DNA of 64,000 nucleotides, taken from the NCBI GenBank assembly GCA_010672585.1, contig JAAHGF010000022.1:62001-126000 (forward strand), in the 5' to 3' direction. Origin of the DNA: Okeania sp. SIO1I7 (lineage in GTDB: Bacteria; Cyanobacteriota; Cyanobacteriia; Cyanobacteriales; Microcoleaceae). A program made the position numbers and the translations under genes. Positions 26,663 to 35,700 of the stretch are shown piece by piece (position 1 is the stretch's first letter; each line of letters begins with the position of its first letter). A model generated the notes under the pieces. That model was given only the letters and a program-made list of their open reading frames with translations. It made no database searches and was not told where the DNA came from.

Positions 26663-28405
26663 ATGCAACAATTAAACCGCCGACAAATTCCTATTTTATT
26701 TCTGATTTTTTTGCCTGTTTTATTCATGGGAATTTGCATCCTAAAATATGGCGTAAATTTTCCTTTTTCTGACCAATGGCCTCTGGCTGTAATGTTTGAG
26801 AAAATATATGCTGGAAATTTATCTTTTAGCGATTTATTTGCTCAATTCCATGAAAGTAGAAAATTTTTTCCCAGGCTAATTTTTATCGGTTTAGCTTTTT
26901 TGACTAATTGGGATGTCAGATATGAAATGTTGGTAATATTTCTGTTGACTTGTGTTGTTTCTCTAAATATTTATTGTTTAAATAGGTTGACTGTTAGGGC
27001 TAGTTTTTTTACTCAACTTTTGCTCTTGGCAATTTCTAATTTACTAATTTTTTCTCCTGCTCAATATGAAAATTGGCTTTGGGGAATTCAAATAGTAGTT
27101 TATATTCCTATTGCTTGTTTGACTGGTTGTTTGGTTATTGCCCAGAAAAAACTGAGTTTAAGAACTAAGTTTATTATTTGTTTTTGTCTCTGTACGGTTA
27201 GTACTTTTTCTTATGCTAATGGAATGTTGATTTGGGTATTAGTTTTTCCAGCATTGGCTATTTTAGCTTCTGGAAAATTTGAGGAAGTTTTTACTAAGAA
27301 TATTTGGATAATTATCGGTGGTTTGTTGGGTTTAGTTACCAATGCAGTGGCGTATTTTTATGATTATCAAAAGCCCAATAAACATCCGAGTTTTTTATCT
27401 GCTATAGCTCATCCAGTTGAGACATTTCATTATTTTTTGGCTTTTTTAGGCGCTCCTTTAGGATTTGAAAATTTAACTGTGGCGACAATAGTTGGAGGTT
27501 TGGTATTTGGTTTTTGGTTGTTTTTAGGTTGGAAGTTTTTTTGGTTAGTTAAAACAGATTTTTTATTGTTACATCGTTCAATTTGTTGGCTAATAATTGG
27601 GATTTATGGAATTATTAGTGGTGCTGTAACTGCTGTGGGTAGAGTTGGTTTTGGTGTCGGACAATCTTTGGCTCCAAGATATACGGCTTTTTCATTATAT
27701 TTGATGGTTTCTTTGGTTTATCTTTTGGCTATTTTTTGGCAGTTAGCTAGTCAAAAAGATGTTCAGGCAAAGTTGATTAAATATGCTTCCTATTTTTTAG
27801 TTAGTATTTTGATTATCTTACATTTTAAGACTACTATTAATGCTGTAGAGAGGATGAGCGATCGCCGAGCAATTTTATTACAAAGTAAAGCTTGTCTGTT
27901 AACGATCAATGTTGTTCCTCAAGATGAATGTTTGGTTACCAAAAGAAGTCCTGAACCTCTGAGAAAGAAAGCTAATATTCTGGATAAATTAGGTTTTTTA
28001 CAACCTGGTTTAGTCAAGAGTAAGAATATTCAAGATATTGCTGGAGAGACACAAACAGATTTAATTTATGGTTATTTTGATACAGTTAATCAAATTGATA
28101 ATCGGACTTATGTTGCTAATGGTTGGGCAATTTTACCGGAAAGAAATGAAGTTGCTGATGGTGTGATTTTAACTTATGAAAATGCGGAGGGAGAAGACAT
28201 AATATTTAAGTTAATTAATCAGAGAATGCCGAGACCTAGTGTTAGGGAATATTTTGATAATTCAGCTTATTTAGATTCAGGTTGGCAAAAGTCTTTTACT
28301 GTTGAAGAAATTCCTCAAGGAAAGATTAAACTTAAAGCTTGGGCGTTTGATACTGAAACTGGTAAAGCATTTTTGTTGAATCAAACTCAAGTTGTTTTTC
28401 CTTAA
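26663..28405 (+). CDS. polytopic membrane protein, probable GT-C-like glycan-modifying enzyme
   Basis: This 580-residue protein has about ten to twelve membrane helices over residues 10-395. A soluble domain at the C-terminus (about 460-580) carries VANGWAILPERNEVADGVIL and KLKAWAFDTETGKAFLL. The first loop has FPFSDQWPL, reminiscent of the acidic loop of GT-C glycosyltransferases, followed by HESRKFFPRL. It is a paralog of the protein at 30944-32761, and a polyprenyl-phosphate-type GT2 gene lies between them. By analogy with GtrA/B/C systems, it may transfer a sugar from a polyprenyl carrier to a surface glycan. No named family can be assigned with certainty. Its last 74 bp overlap the 3' end of a broken Uma2 gene on the other strand. 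Confidence 0.75.
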   Translation: MQQLNRRQIPILFLIFLPVLFMGICILKYGVNFPFSDQWPLAVMFEKIYAGNLSFSDLFAQFHESRKFFPRLIFIGLAFLTNWDVRYEMLVIFLLTCVVSLNIYCLNRLTVRASFFTQLLLLAISNLLIFSPAQYENWLWGIQIVVYIPIACLTGCLVIAQKKLSLRTKFIICFCLCTVSTFSYANGMLIWVLVFPALAILASGKFEEVFTKNIWIIIGGLLGLVTNAVAYFYDYQKPNKHPSFLSAIAHPVETFHYFLAFLGAPLGFENLTVATIVGGLVFGFWLFLGWKFFWLVKTDFLLLHRSICWLIIGIYGIISGAVTAVGRVGFGVGQSLAPRYTAFSLYLMVSLVYLLAIFWQLASQKDVQAKLIKYASYFLVSILIILHFKTTINAVERMSDRRAILLQSKACLLTINVVPQDECLVTKRSPEPLRKKANILDKLGFLQPGLVKSKNIQDIAGETQTDLIYGYFDTVNQIDNRTYVANGWAILPERNEVADGVILTYENAEGEDIIFKLINQRMPRPSVREYFDNSAYLDSGWQKSFTVEEIPQGKIKLKAWAFDTETGKAFLLNQTQVVFP

Positions 28406-29085
28406 ATTGAGTAGATTTATACTCTCCATTTTCTAAGGTATTAACTGTAAAAGTTGGTTGTTTGGGATAACCGATAAATTTTCTTCCTCCTAATCCCAAA
28501 TAATCCACAATCCAATATTCTTTAATGCCCATAATTTCATAAGCATCTAGTTTCAGAGTATAATCATCGCTCCAATTGCTACTGACAACTTCAATTACTA
28601 ATTTAATTGATTGACCATTAGACTTGTCGCTAAATAGAGGGAAAAAATCGCTCCAACCTAGACAGAGCAATAACTCCAAGGCTTTTTAGTCGCCAATAGC
28701 TACAATCGTTATAGAACAAGGTTTTTGGGGATTTTTGAAGTTATAAAGCGACAAGTCTATTAATTAAAGTAGATTCTTTTTCCCAAGGTGGTTCATTCCG
28801 AATAAAATCTCGGTTGACAACAATTACATCTGGTTCATAACCTGATAAATTATCGGTTTTGACAATACATTTTTTAGGAATAAAGTAAGGCAACCCTAAA
28901 TGCCTAATTTTTAAACTCAATTCAGCGATTAAAAAACCTGCAATTTGAGAATGTTGACCTCTAGGTTTAGGCATTTGAGTAACTACTCCGTTATGTAATT
29001 CATAGTGGTATTCCGACTCTTCTGGATACCAGTTAATAAATTCGTCAAAATCACTAAAATTTGTCCTATAAAGTGCCTGAGTCAT
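28332..29085 (-). pseudogene. Uma2-family (DUF820) gene split by a MITE
   Basis: Uma2 proteins are abundant cyanobacterial proteins with a restriction-endonuclease fold and unknown cell role. The N-terminal half (MTQALYRTNFSDFDEF to ESTLIN, 29085-28760) has the YELHNGVV and SGYEPDVIVV motifs. The C-terminal half (NGQSIKLVIEVVSSNWSDDY to KEYWIVDYLGLGG) resumes in the same frame family after a 139-bp element that adds stop codons. Removing the element and one ATT restores STLINGQSIKLV exactly. The 3' end overlaps the convergent membrane-protein gene by 74 bp and its last 25 residues look unlike the family, so it may also be truncated there. Confidence 0.85.
28620..28758. mobile_element. 139-bp MITE with 3-bp target duplication inside a Uma2 gene
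   Basis: The ends AGACTTGTCGC and GCGACAAGTCT are perfect inverted repeats. ATT flanks both sides (28617-28619 and 28759-28761). The insertion splits a gene whose frame is restored by precise removal. A 3-bp ANT duplication is a feature of some IS5-group transposases, which suggests the mobilising family. That is an inference. Confidence 0.9.
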
Positions 29086-29187
29086 AATATCAAATCCGGT
29101 TGAATACTTATTATATAGTTGGGAGTGGGGGAGTAGGGGAGATGAAATGTTGAAGTAATTATAGAATTATCAACATTATAAACAGAT

Positions 29188-29277
29188 ATTAGACATCTCC
29201 TCCAAAAGAGGGAAATAATTGATAAATAAGAGTGCGATAATTGATTTGATTTTTTATTATTCGAGATATCTATTATA
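29188..29277. mobile_element. MITE-like element, TAGACATCTCC family
   Basis: It begins TATTAGACATCTCCTCCAAA and ends with CGAGATATCTATTATA. The interior AGGGAAATAATTGATAA also resembles the 103-bp array unit at 55.8 kb. Non-coding. Confidence 0.7.
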
Positions 29278-29321
29278 TAACCAGATTACATTTACAATAT
29301 TGTACCTTGAATTATGATATC

Positions 29322-29477
<156 letters not shown>

Positions 29478-29547
29478 TTCTCAAGTTACTGAGGTATAAT
29501 TGTTTTTCCTCTGTTTTATTCCCTGCCTTCCTGAATTATCAAAAAAT

Positions 29548-29656
29548 TGTGGTCTAAAACCTCCCTTTTTAAAGGGATAAAAAAAGAGACTATTCCTGAC
29601 GTCAAGCCTCCTTATTGCAGAGGTACTGATAACTGATAACTGATAACTGATAACAT
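29548..29656. repeat. intergenic copy of the repeat found inside the LpxB-like gene
   Basis: Shares CTCCTTATTGCAGAGGTACT and the TGATAACTGATAACTGATAA tail with 24077-24226. It lies just before the GT2 glycosyltransferase start codon. Confidence 0.8.
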
Positions 29657-29667
29657 AAATAAAAACT

Positions 29668-30621
29668 ATGAAAAATATAGATTATTCTGTAGTTATTCCC
29701 ATCTTCAACGAAGAGGAAATTATCCCTGAACTATGGCGACAGTTATTAGATGTTTTACAGCGACTTGGTGGTAATAGCGAAATAATTTTTATCAATGATG
29801 GTAGTGTAGATTCTTCCTTTGAACTGCTAAAAGAAATAAGTCAGAAAAATCCAGAAGTAAAAATTATTAACTTTTCTAGAAACTTCGGTCATCAATGTGC
29901 TTTATCTGCGGGAATAGATCATGCTGATGGAAAAGCAGTTATTTTAATGGATGGAGATTTGCAAGATTCTCCTGAAGCAATTATTAGTTTTTCACGACTT
30001 TGGCAACAGGGATATGATGTGGTTTATGCTATTAGAAAAAATCGTAAAGAAAAATTGTTGAAACGATTAGCATTTAAAAGTTTTTATTACATTCAAAGAA
30101 AGTTGTCAGGAATTATTACCCCTATGGATGCAGGTATCTTTTCATTAATGGATAGAAAAGTTATCTTAACTCTACGGCAAATGCCAGAACGGAACAAATA
30201 TTTAAGTGGTTTAAGAGCTTATGCTGGCTTTAAACAAATAGGAGTTTATGTAGAACGTGGTCCTCGATATCGAGGCGAGCCTAAAGTTTCAGTGGCTAAG
30301 TTATTTAAACTTGCTTTTGATGGGATATTTTCTTTTTCAACAATTCCCTTGAAAATGGCAACTATTTTAGGGTTAGTATCTGCAATTGTCTCTTTTATTA
30401 TCGGATTAATTGGTCTTTATGTTAAATTTGTTTTAGGGCAAGAATTTTTATCCTGGGCTTATGGTTTAACTACAACATTTTTTATGGGAGGAATACAACT
30501 GTTATCTCTAGGAATTATTGGAGAATATATTGGTCGTATTTACGATGAAGTTAGACAGAGACCGTATTATGTTATTAGAGAAAAAATTGGCTTTGAGAAA
30601 ATTAGTTCAGATGAAAGTTGA
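29668..30621 (+). CDS. polyprenyl-phosphate-type GT2 glycosyltransferase (GtrB/DPM1-like)
   Basis: This 317-residue enzyme has an N-terminal GT-A domain and two C-terminal membrane helices (about 232-252 and 266-288), the layout of GtrB, ArnC and DPM-like proteins. These transfer a nucleotide-sugar unit to undecaprenyl phosphate at the cytosolic face. Visible motifs are VVIPIFNEEEII near residue 8, FINDGSVDSS near 48, the catalytic DGDLQDSPEAI near 95 and RGPRYRGEPKVS near 187. The sugar cannot be read from sequence. The flanking paralogous polytopic proteins suggest that the lipid-linked sugar is passed on to a surface glycan. A dispersed repeat lies directly upstream of the ATG, so the promoter is not obvious. 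Confidence 0.9.
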   Translation: MKNIDYSVVIPIFNEEEIIPELWRQLLDVLQRLGGNSEIIFINDGSVDSSFELLKEISQKNPEVKIINFSRNFGHQCALSAGIDHADGKAVILMDGDLQDSPEAIISFSRLWQQGYDVVYAIRKNRKEKLLKRLAFKSFYYIQRKLSGIITPMDAGIFSLMDRKVILTLRQMPERNKYLSGLRAYAGFKQIGVYVERGPRYRGEPKVSVAKLFKLAFDGIFSFSTIPLKMATILGLVSAIVSFIIGLIGLYVKFVLGQEFLSWAYGLTTTFFMGGIQLLSLGIIGEYIGRIYDEVRQRPYYVIREKIGFEKISSDES

Positions 30622-30943
30622 AAATTTAAACAGTTGGTTTAACAAGAATTTTTTAGTATCTGGATAACAATTTATATTCAATTTTATTCATATAGCAGAA
30701 GGAAGAAGGAAGAAGAAAGAAGGAAGAAGGTAAGTATTCAGCTAGCTCGCATTCAGCTTTTAGCTGTTTCATAAATAATGAATATACACTGCTAAGGTCA
30801 AGGTTAGTTGTTTTTTCAATACTTTGAATTCTCCTTAAACTTCTCAATACTAATTCCTGCTATAAAGGCAGTGAATTAATAGCTGATTGCTGATTGCTGA
30901 CCGCTGAATGCTTACGGAAGAAGGAAGAAGGAAAAGTCTTACA
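30622..30943. other. purine-rich repeat spacer
   Basis: AAGAAGGAAGAAG runs at about 30698-30730 and 30917-30932, with ATTCAGCTTTTAGCTG and CTGATTGCTGA words between. No gene seen. The reading frame of the next gene continues back into this repeat, which is why a downstream start is preferred. Confidence 0.55.
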
Positions 30944-32761
30944 ATGACAACAGAAAAAAAATCCCTAATTAGCAAAAAAATATTCAAGTATAATTTCCAA
31001 CTTTTTCATTGGATAAGTATAGTTTTAGTCATACTTCCGGCAGTTGCAATGGGAATATTAATTCTTACCTACAGCGTTAATATGCCTTATTGGGACCAAT
31101 GGAATCTCATGCCTCAGCTATTCATAAAAATCTCCCAAAATTCCTTATCATGGCAAGACTTAATTGCTCAACATAATGAAAGTAGAAAGCTATTTCCACG
31201 ACTAATATTTCTTGGACTGGCATATTTAACTAACTGGGATGTGAGATATGAAATGCTAGTAATATTTCTGTTAGCTTGTCTAGTTTCTGTTAATATTTAT
31301 CGCCTTAATAGATTGACCGTAAATGCTAATTTATTCACAACTTCGCTCATCGCTTTATTGGCAAATATCCTCATATTTTCTCCAATTCAATATGATAACT
31401 GGTTTTGGGGAATTCAATTAGTAGTTTTCATGCCTATCGCTTGTATTACTACGGCAATTTCAGTTGTCTACTCCTCCTTCAATACTAGATATAAATTTGT
31501 AATTTGTATGGTGCTTTGCATCATTAGTACTTTTTCCTATTCTAATGGAATGATAGCTTGGGTAATTGTCTTACCTGTACTCACATTAGTTACTGCAAAA
31601 TCAACGTCAGATTTACTGAAACAAAAATGGTTATTCTTCAGCTGGATAGCAGTTTTAATCGGCAATATAGTTATCTATTTTTATGATTATCAAAAGCCTG
31701 AAGTTAGCCCTAGTCTCATACCAGCATTTCGGAATCCAGAGCAAACTTTACAGTTTTTTTTAGCCTTTTTAGGTTCTCCTCTGGGTTCTGGTTTTGAAAT
31801 ATCTCCTCTTACTTCTTCGACATTTATTGGTGGAGTAGAAATAGGAATATTTTGCTGTTTATTTATTTACCTAATTAAACATATTAAAGATGAGCATCTT
31901 TTAGAGAGAACTATTGGTTGGATGATGATTGCTCTCTACACAATAATTAGTGCTTTAATTACTTCCGTTGGTAGAGTTGGCTTTGGGGTAGAAAGTGCTT
32001 TATCTTCAAAATATACAACATTTTCTCTTTATTTAATAATCGCTATTATACACTTATTGCCAATAGTTTTTAGCCATATTTCTAGTCATAGCAATTCGAG
32101 AAAATCGCAAGTATGGCTCTACAAAGTTACAGTAGCGACCGCCATAATTGGATTGATTATTTTACACTATCGATTGTTTACTTATAGCGTGAAAGAAATT
32201 AAATATAGCTATCAATTGCGTATGGAAGGAAAAACTTGTTTGTCATTCATTAATATCATTGAAAATAAATCTTGTGTTGAAGAAAATATTTTAGGAAGTT
32301 ATGATTATGTTAAAGATTTAGTCAACAAACTTAACTACTTAGGTATGTTAAAACCTAATTTAGTTAGCAGCAATAATATCAAAGCGATCGCTACAGAAAA
32401 ATCTCCAGATAAAACTTACGGTTCATTAGATGGAATTATACCTTTAAATAGTTGGTACTTTGTCAATGGTTGGGCATTTTTACCAGAGCGTAACGAACCT
32501 GCAGATGCAATTATTTTAACCTATAAAAATCAAGCAGATAATTGGATTATTTTTGATGTTTTGATGTCTGCTCAAACTCAAAGAGAAAATTTAGTTCAAC
32601 TATTTAATAATCCCGCATATCTTAATGCAGGTTGGGAACAAACAATTTCGGGTAAATTGTTACCAAAAGGTCAGTGGAAAATAGCAGCTTGGGCATTTGA
32701 TACTAAATCAGGTAAAGCTTATAAATTAGATACAAATCACCTGATTACAAAAAATGATTGA
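30944..32761 (+). CDS. polytopic membrane protein, paralog of the 26.7-kb protein
   Basis: A protein of about 605 residues with the same plan as the 580-residue protein upstream. It has ten to twelve membrane helices, a first loop with MPYWDQWNL and HNESRKLFPRL, and the LTNWDVRYEMLVIFLL segment almost identical in both. A soluble C-terminal domain contains VNGWAFLPERNEPADAI and AAWAFDTKSGKAY. The substrate is unknown. Placement on both sides of a GtrB-like gene suggests two acceptor- or linkage-specific transferases sharing one lipid-linked sugar. The frame opens at 30908, but those residues are encoded by a GAAGAAGGAAG repeat, so ATG 30944 (MTTEKKSL) is chosen. It ends 2 bp before the stop of the convergent kinase gene. 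Confidence 0.78.
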   Translation: MTTEKKSLISKKIFKYNFQLFHWISIVLVILPAVAMGILILTYSVNMPYWDQWNLMPQLFIKISQNSLSWQDLIAQHNESRKLFPRLIFLGLAYLTNWDVRYEMLVIFLLACLVSVNIYRLNRLTVNANLFTTSLIALLANILIFSPIQYDNWFWGIQLVVFMPIACITTAISVVYSSFNTRYKFVICMVLCIISTFSYSNGMIAWVIVLPVLTLVTAKSTSDLLKQKWLFFSWIAVLIGNIVIYFYDYQKPEVSPSLIPAFRNPEQTLQFFLAFLGSPLGSGFEISPLTSSTFIGGVEIGIFCCLFIYLIKHIKDEHLLERTIGWMMIALYTIISALITSVGRVGFGVESALSSKYTTFSLYLIIAIIHLLPIVFSHISSHSNSRKSQVWLYKVTVATAIIGLIILHYRLFTYSVKEIKYSYQLRMEGKTCLSFINIIENKSCVEENILGSYDYVKDLVNKLNYLGMLKPNLVSSNNIKAIATEKSPDKTYGSLDGIIPLNSWYFVNGWAFLPERNEPADAIILTYKNQADNWIIFDVLMSAQTQRENLVQLFNNPAYLNAGWEQTISGKLLPKGQWKIAAWAFDTKSGKAYKLDTNHLITKND

Positions 32762-32763
32762 TT

Positions 32764-35700
32764 TTATTGCCTGGGTAAAGCAATTACAAATTCTGTACCT
32801 GCCCCTAATACTGAATTACAAGTAAGTTTTCCGCCATGTTTTTCTTCTACTATTTGTCGGGAAATTGATAAACCTAAACCCGTACCTTTACCTACTCCTT
32901 TAGTCGTAAATAAATGGTCAAAAATTCGCTTTTTGACATCTGATGACATCCCTTTCCCATTGTCACGAATCCGGATTTCAATAGTGTTTTGTTGAGTGAG
33001 TGCCGTTTGAATGGTGATAGTTTGAGGCTTGTCTTTCGTTTGACCCACTTCATCAAAAGCATCAATGGCATTAGCCAAGATATTCATAAAGACTTGGTTG
33101 AGTTGTCCTGGGAAGCAGTAAATTTCAGGTAATTTCCCATAATCTTGAATCACTTTAATCTCAGGGCGATTTCCATTAGCTTTGAGGCGATATTTCAAAA
33201 TCAATAGCGTGCTATCAAGATTTTCATGGAGGTTGGCGCTAACTTTGTGTTCTTTGTCACCACGGCAGAAGATACGTAAACTGGTGCTGATCTCTTTGAT
33301 CCGAACGGTTGCACTTTGCATAGAATTCATTAAGTTGGGTAAATCTTCTACTATAAATTCCAAGTCGATATCTTTGGCATTGTCTTGAATAGCATCAACT
33401 GGCTCAGGATAGTGCTGTTGATAGAGGGTTAAATGTCCAAGTAAATCTTGCACATAATCTTTGCCGTTGCCTATGCTGCCACTGATGAAACCAAGAGGGT
33501 TATTAATTTCGTGGGCAACTCCGGCGATCATGTTCCCTAGAGATGCCAGTTTTTCCCCTTGGATAATTTGAAAATTGAGTTTTTGAAGCTCTATATCTGC
33601 TTGATGGCGTTCAATTGCAATGCGCGCAAGATAGGTGGCAACTTCCATCAGTTTGCGGTCGTGGAGGGTAAATTTACCAGGCTTAGGTTGATACATAGCT
33701 AGTGTAGCAAGTACCTCACCTTCAGACCCTAAAATCGGGGTAGAAGCACAAGCACGCAAACCATACTTTAATGCCATCTGAAAATTAGCCCAGAGGGGAT
33801 CGTTGGCAATGTCTTCAACTGTGACAGATGCCTTCCTATAGGCTGCTGTACCACAAGAACCGACTTCAGGACCAATTTTAATGCCATCGACTAAGGTATT
33901 GTAAGCTTCTGGTAAACTGGGAGCTGCTAGATGACGCAATCGTCCTTCGCCATCAAGTCCCAAAAAAGAACAATAAGCTGGATGACGACTTTGGCTTTCA
34001 ATATGCCATGCAGTCTCCTCCAAAATAGTATTTAAGGGAACTCCCTGGGCAATCAATGCCAAAATCCGCTGTTGTCCATTAGATAGCGCTACCATCTCTG
34101 CTAAGTCCTGAGACTTTTGTTGAGCATCTTGGAGCGAACGCTCCAATTCTTGATAAAGAGAAGAGTTCTGTATAGAAATAGCCGCTTGAGTACAGAGGAA
34201 ATTGAGGACAAGAATGCGGTCGCTTGTAAATGCTCCACAGGTAAATTTATTCTGGAGATACAGCACACCGACAATGGTATCGTGATGCAACATCGGTAAG
34301 CACACCAGACTCTGGGGTCGGTGTTGAGTGAGATAGGTATCAATAATGGGCAGTTCTGTTGTGAGGTGATCGATCGCCACCACCTCTTGAGTATTTTTGA
34401 CGTAGTGAATCAGTTGGATGGGTGCGTTAGGGCTATCTGCTAACGGTTCGGTACATAATTCGATGGTGTCAAGAGTTGCAATTGTGCTCACCTGCCAGTT
34501 GCCATTGTCATCGGGTAAGACAATAACACAGCGGTCGCCTCCAGATGTTTGCAGGAGAATCCGGGTCAACTGCCGTAGTAACTCATCCAGTTGAATGATA
34601 TCTGAAATTGCTTGGGAAGATTTCAACACTGAAGCAAAATCAAGGGCAGCATTAATATTTGTGCCTGAAGTGTAACTGGCAGTCGCAGTGGAATGAACTG
34701 ATATTCTGGCAGGAGCAATATTTGACAAGGTATCCAACCAATTATTAGATGAAACTGTAGACTGGAGAATGGGTTGGAGCAACTGAGGATAGCGTTTTTC
34801 TAAGTCATCAGTTTTAGCTTTGGCTCCCCACTTAGCATAGCAGTAATAAGCTTCTTGCATATAGCCAGCAGCAACTTTTTCTTTGCCCCAGTCAAGGTAA
34901 AATTTGGCTGCGAGTTCGTTTGCGAGGGCTTCTTCTTGTATGTATTCGTTTACTTTAGCTCCAGCTATGGCGCGGTCGTATAGTTCTATTGCTTCTAGTT
35001 TTTCCCCTAAAACACGATGATATTCGGCTTGAACAAGGTCGTATTTATGCTGATAGGTAAATGGTGCGTCATTCATCCAACATTCCAGTTGTTTTTGATT
35101 GCAATTTACGCGTTCGAGCAAGCGCTGTTGTTTTTCGGAGGTAGACAGCGATTCACAAGCTAATAACGCTAAAGAAAAGTAAAATAAATAAGCTGGATAA
35201 TAGATAAAACCATTAGAACCCGTTTGAACTTTTTCGGCACTGATAGCATTGTCAACTGCCAGTTCATAACAGCCAAATAAATAGTTAAGATAAGTTTTAA
35301 TAAATAGAAGAGGAAAAAGTGAAATATGATCGTTTGTTTCCTGTAAAACAGGTATTTTCAATGTCTCGTCAAAGAAATTGCCGATTAGAGAGCATCTATC
35401 TACAGATTGGCTTAATAAATTCGAGACAAGCTGCACCCAAGGACTTGCAAAATTCAAGGAAAATTCTTGTTGATTGTAACGAATTAATTCTAAATACTTT
35501 TTCTGTTCTTGTAGGGATAAATCTAACTCTTGACCAAGAAAAAACTGTAAAATACAATAGTCTTGTGCTGCATAACAAGCATACTCTATATCACCTACTT
35601 CAATACCACTTTGAACAGCTTCAACTAATTCTTTCATATTCTTGAGAGGTTCTTTTCGATGACGAACAAATACATTGAATTGCTGATAAACTTTACATTT

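Noticed and set aside
30653-30847. 64-residue minus-strand frame
   Set aside because: Encoded by GAAGAAGGAAG and CAGCTTTTAGCTG repeats.
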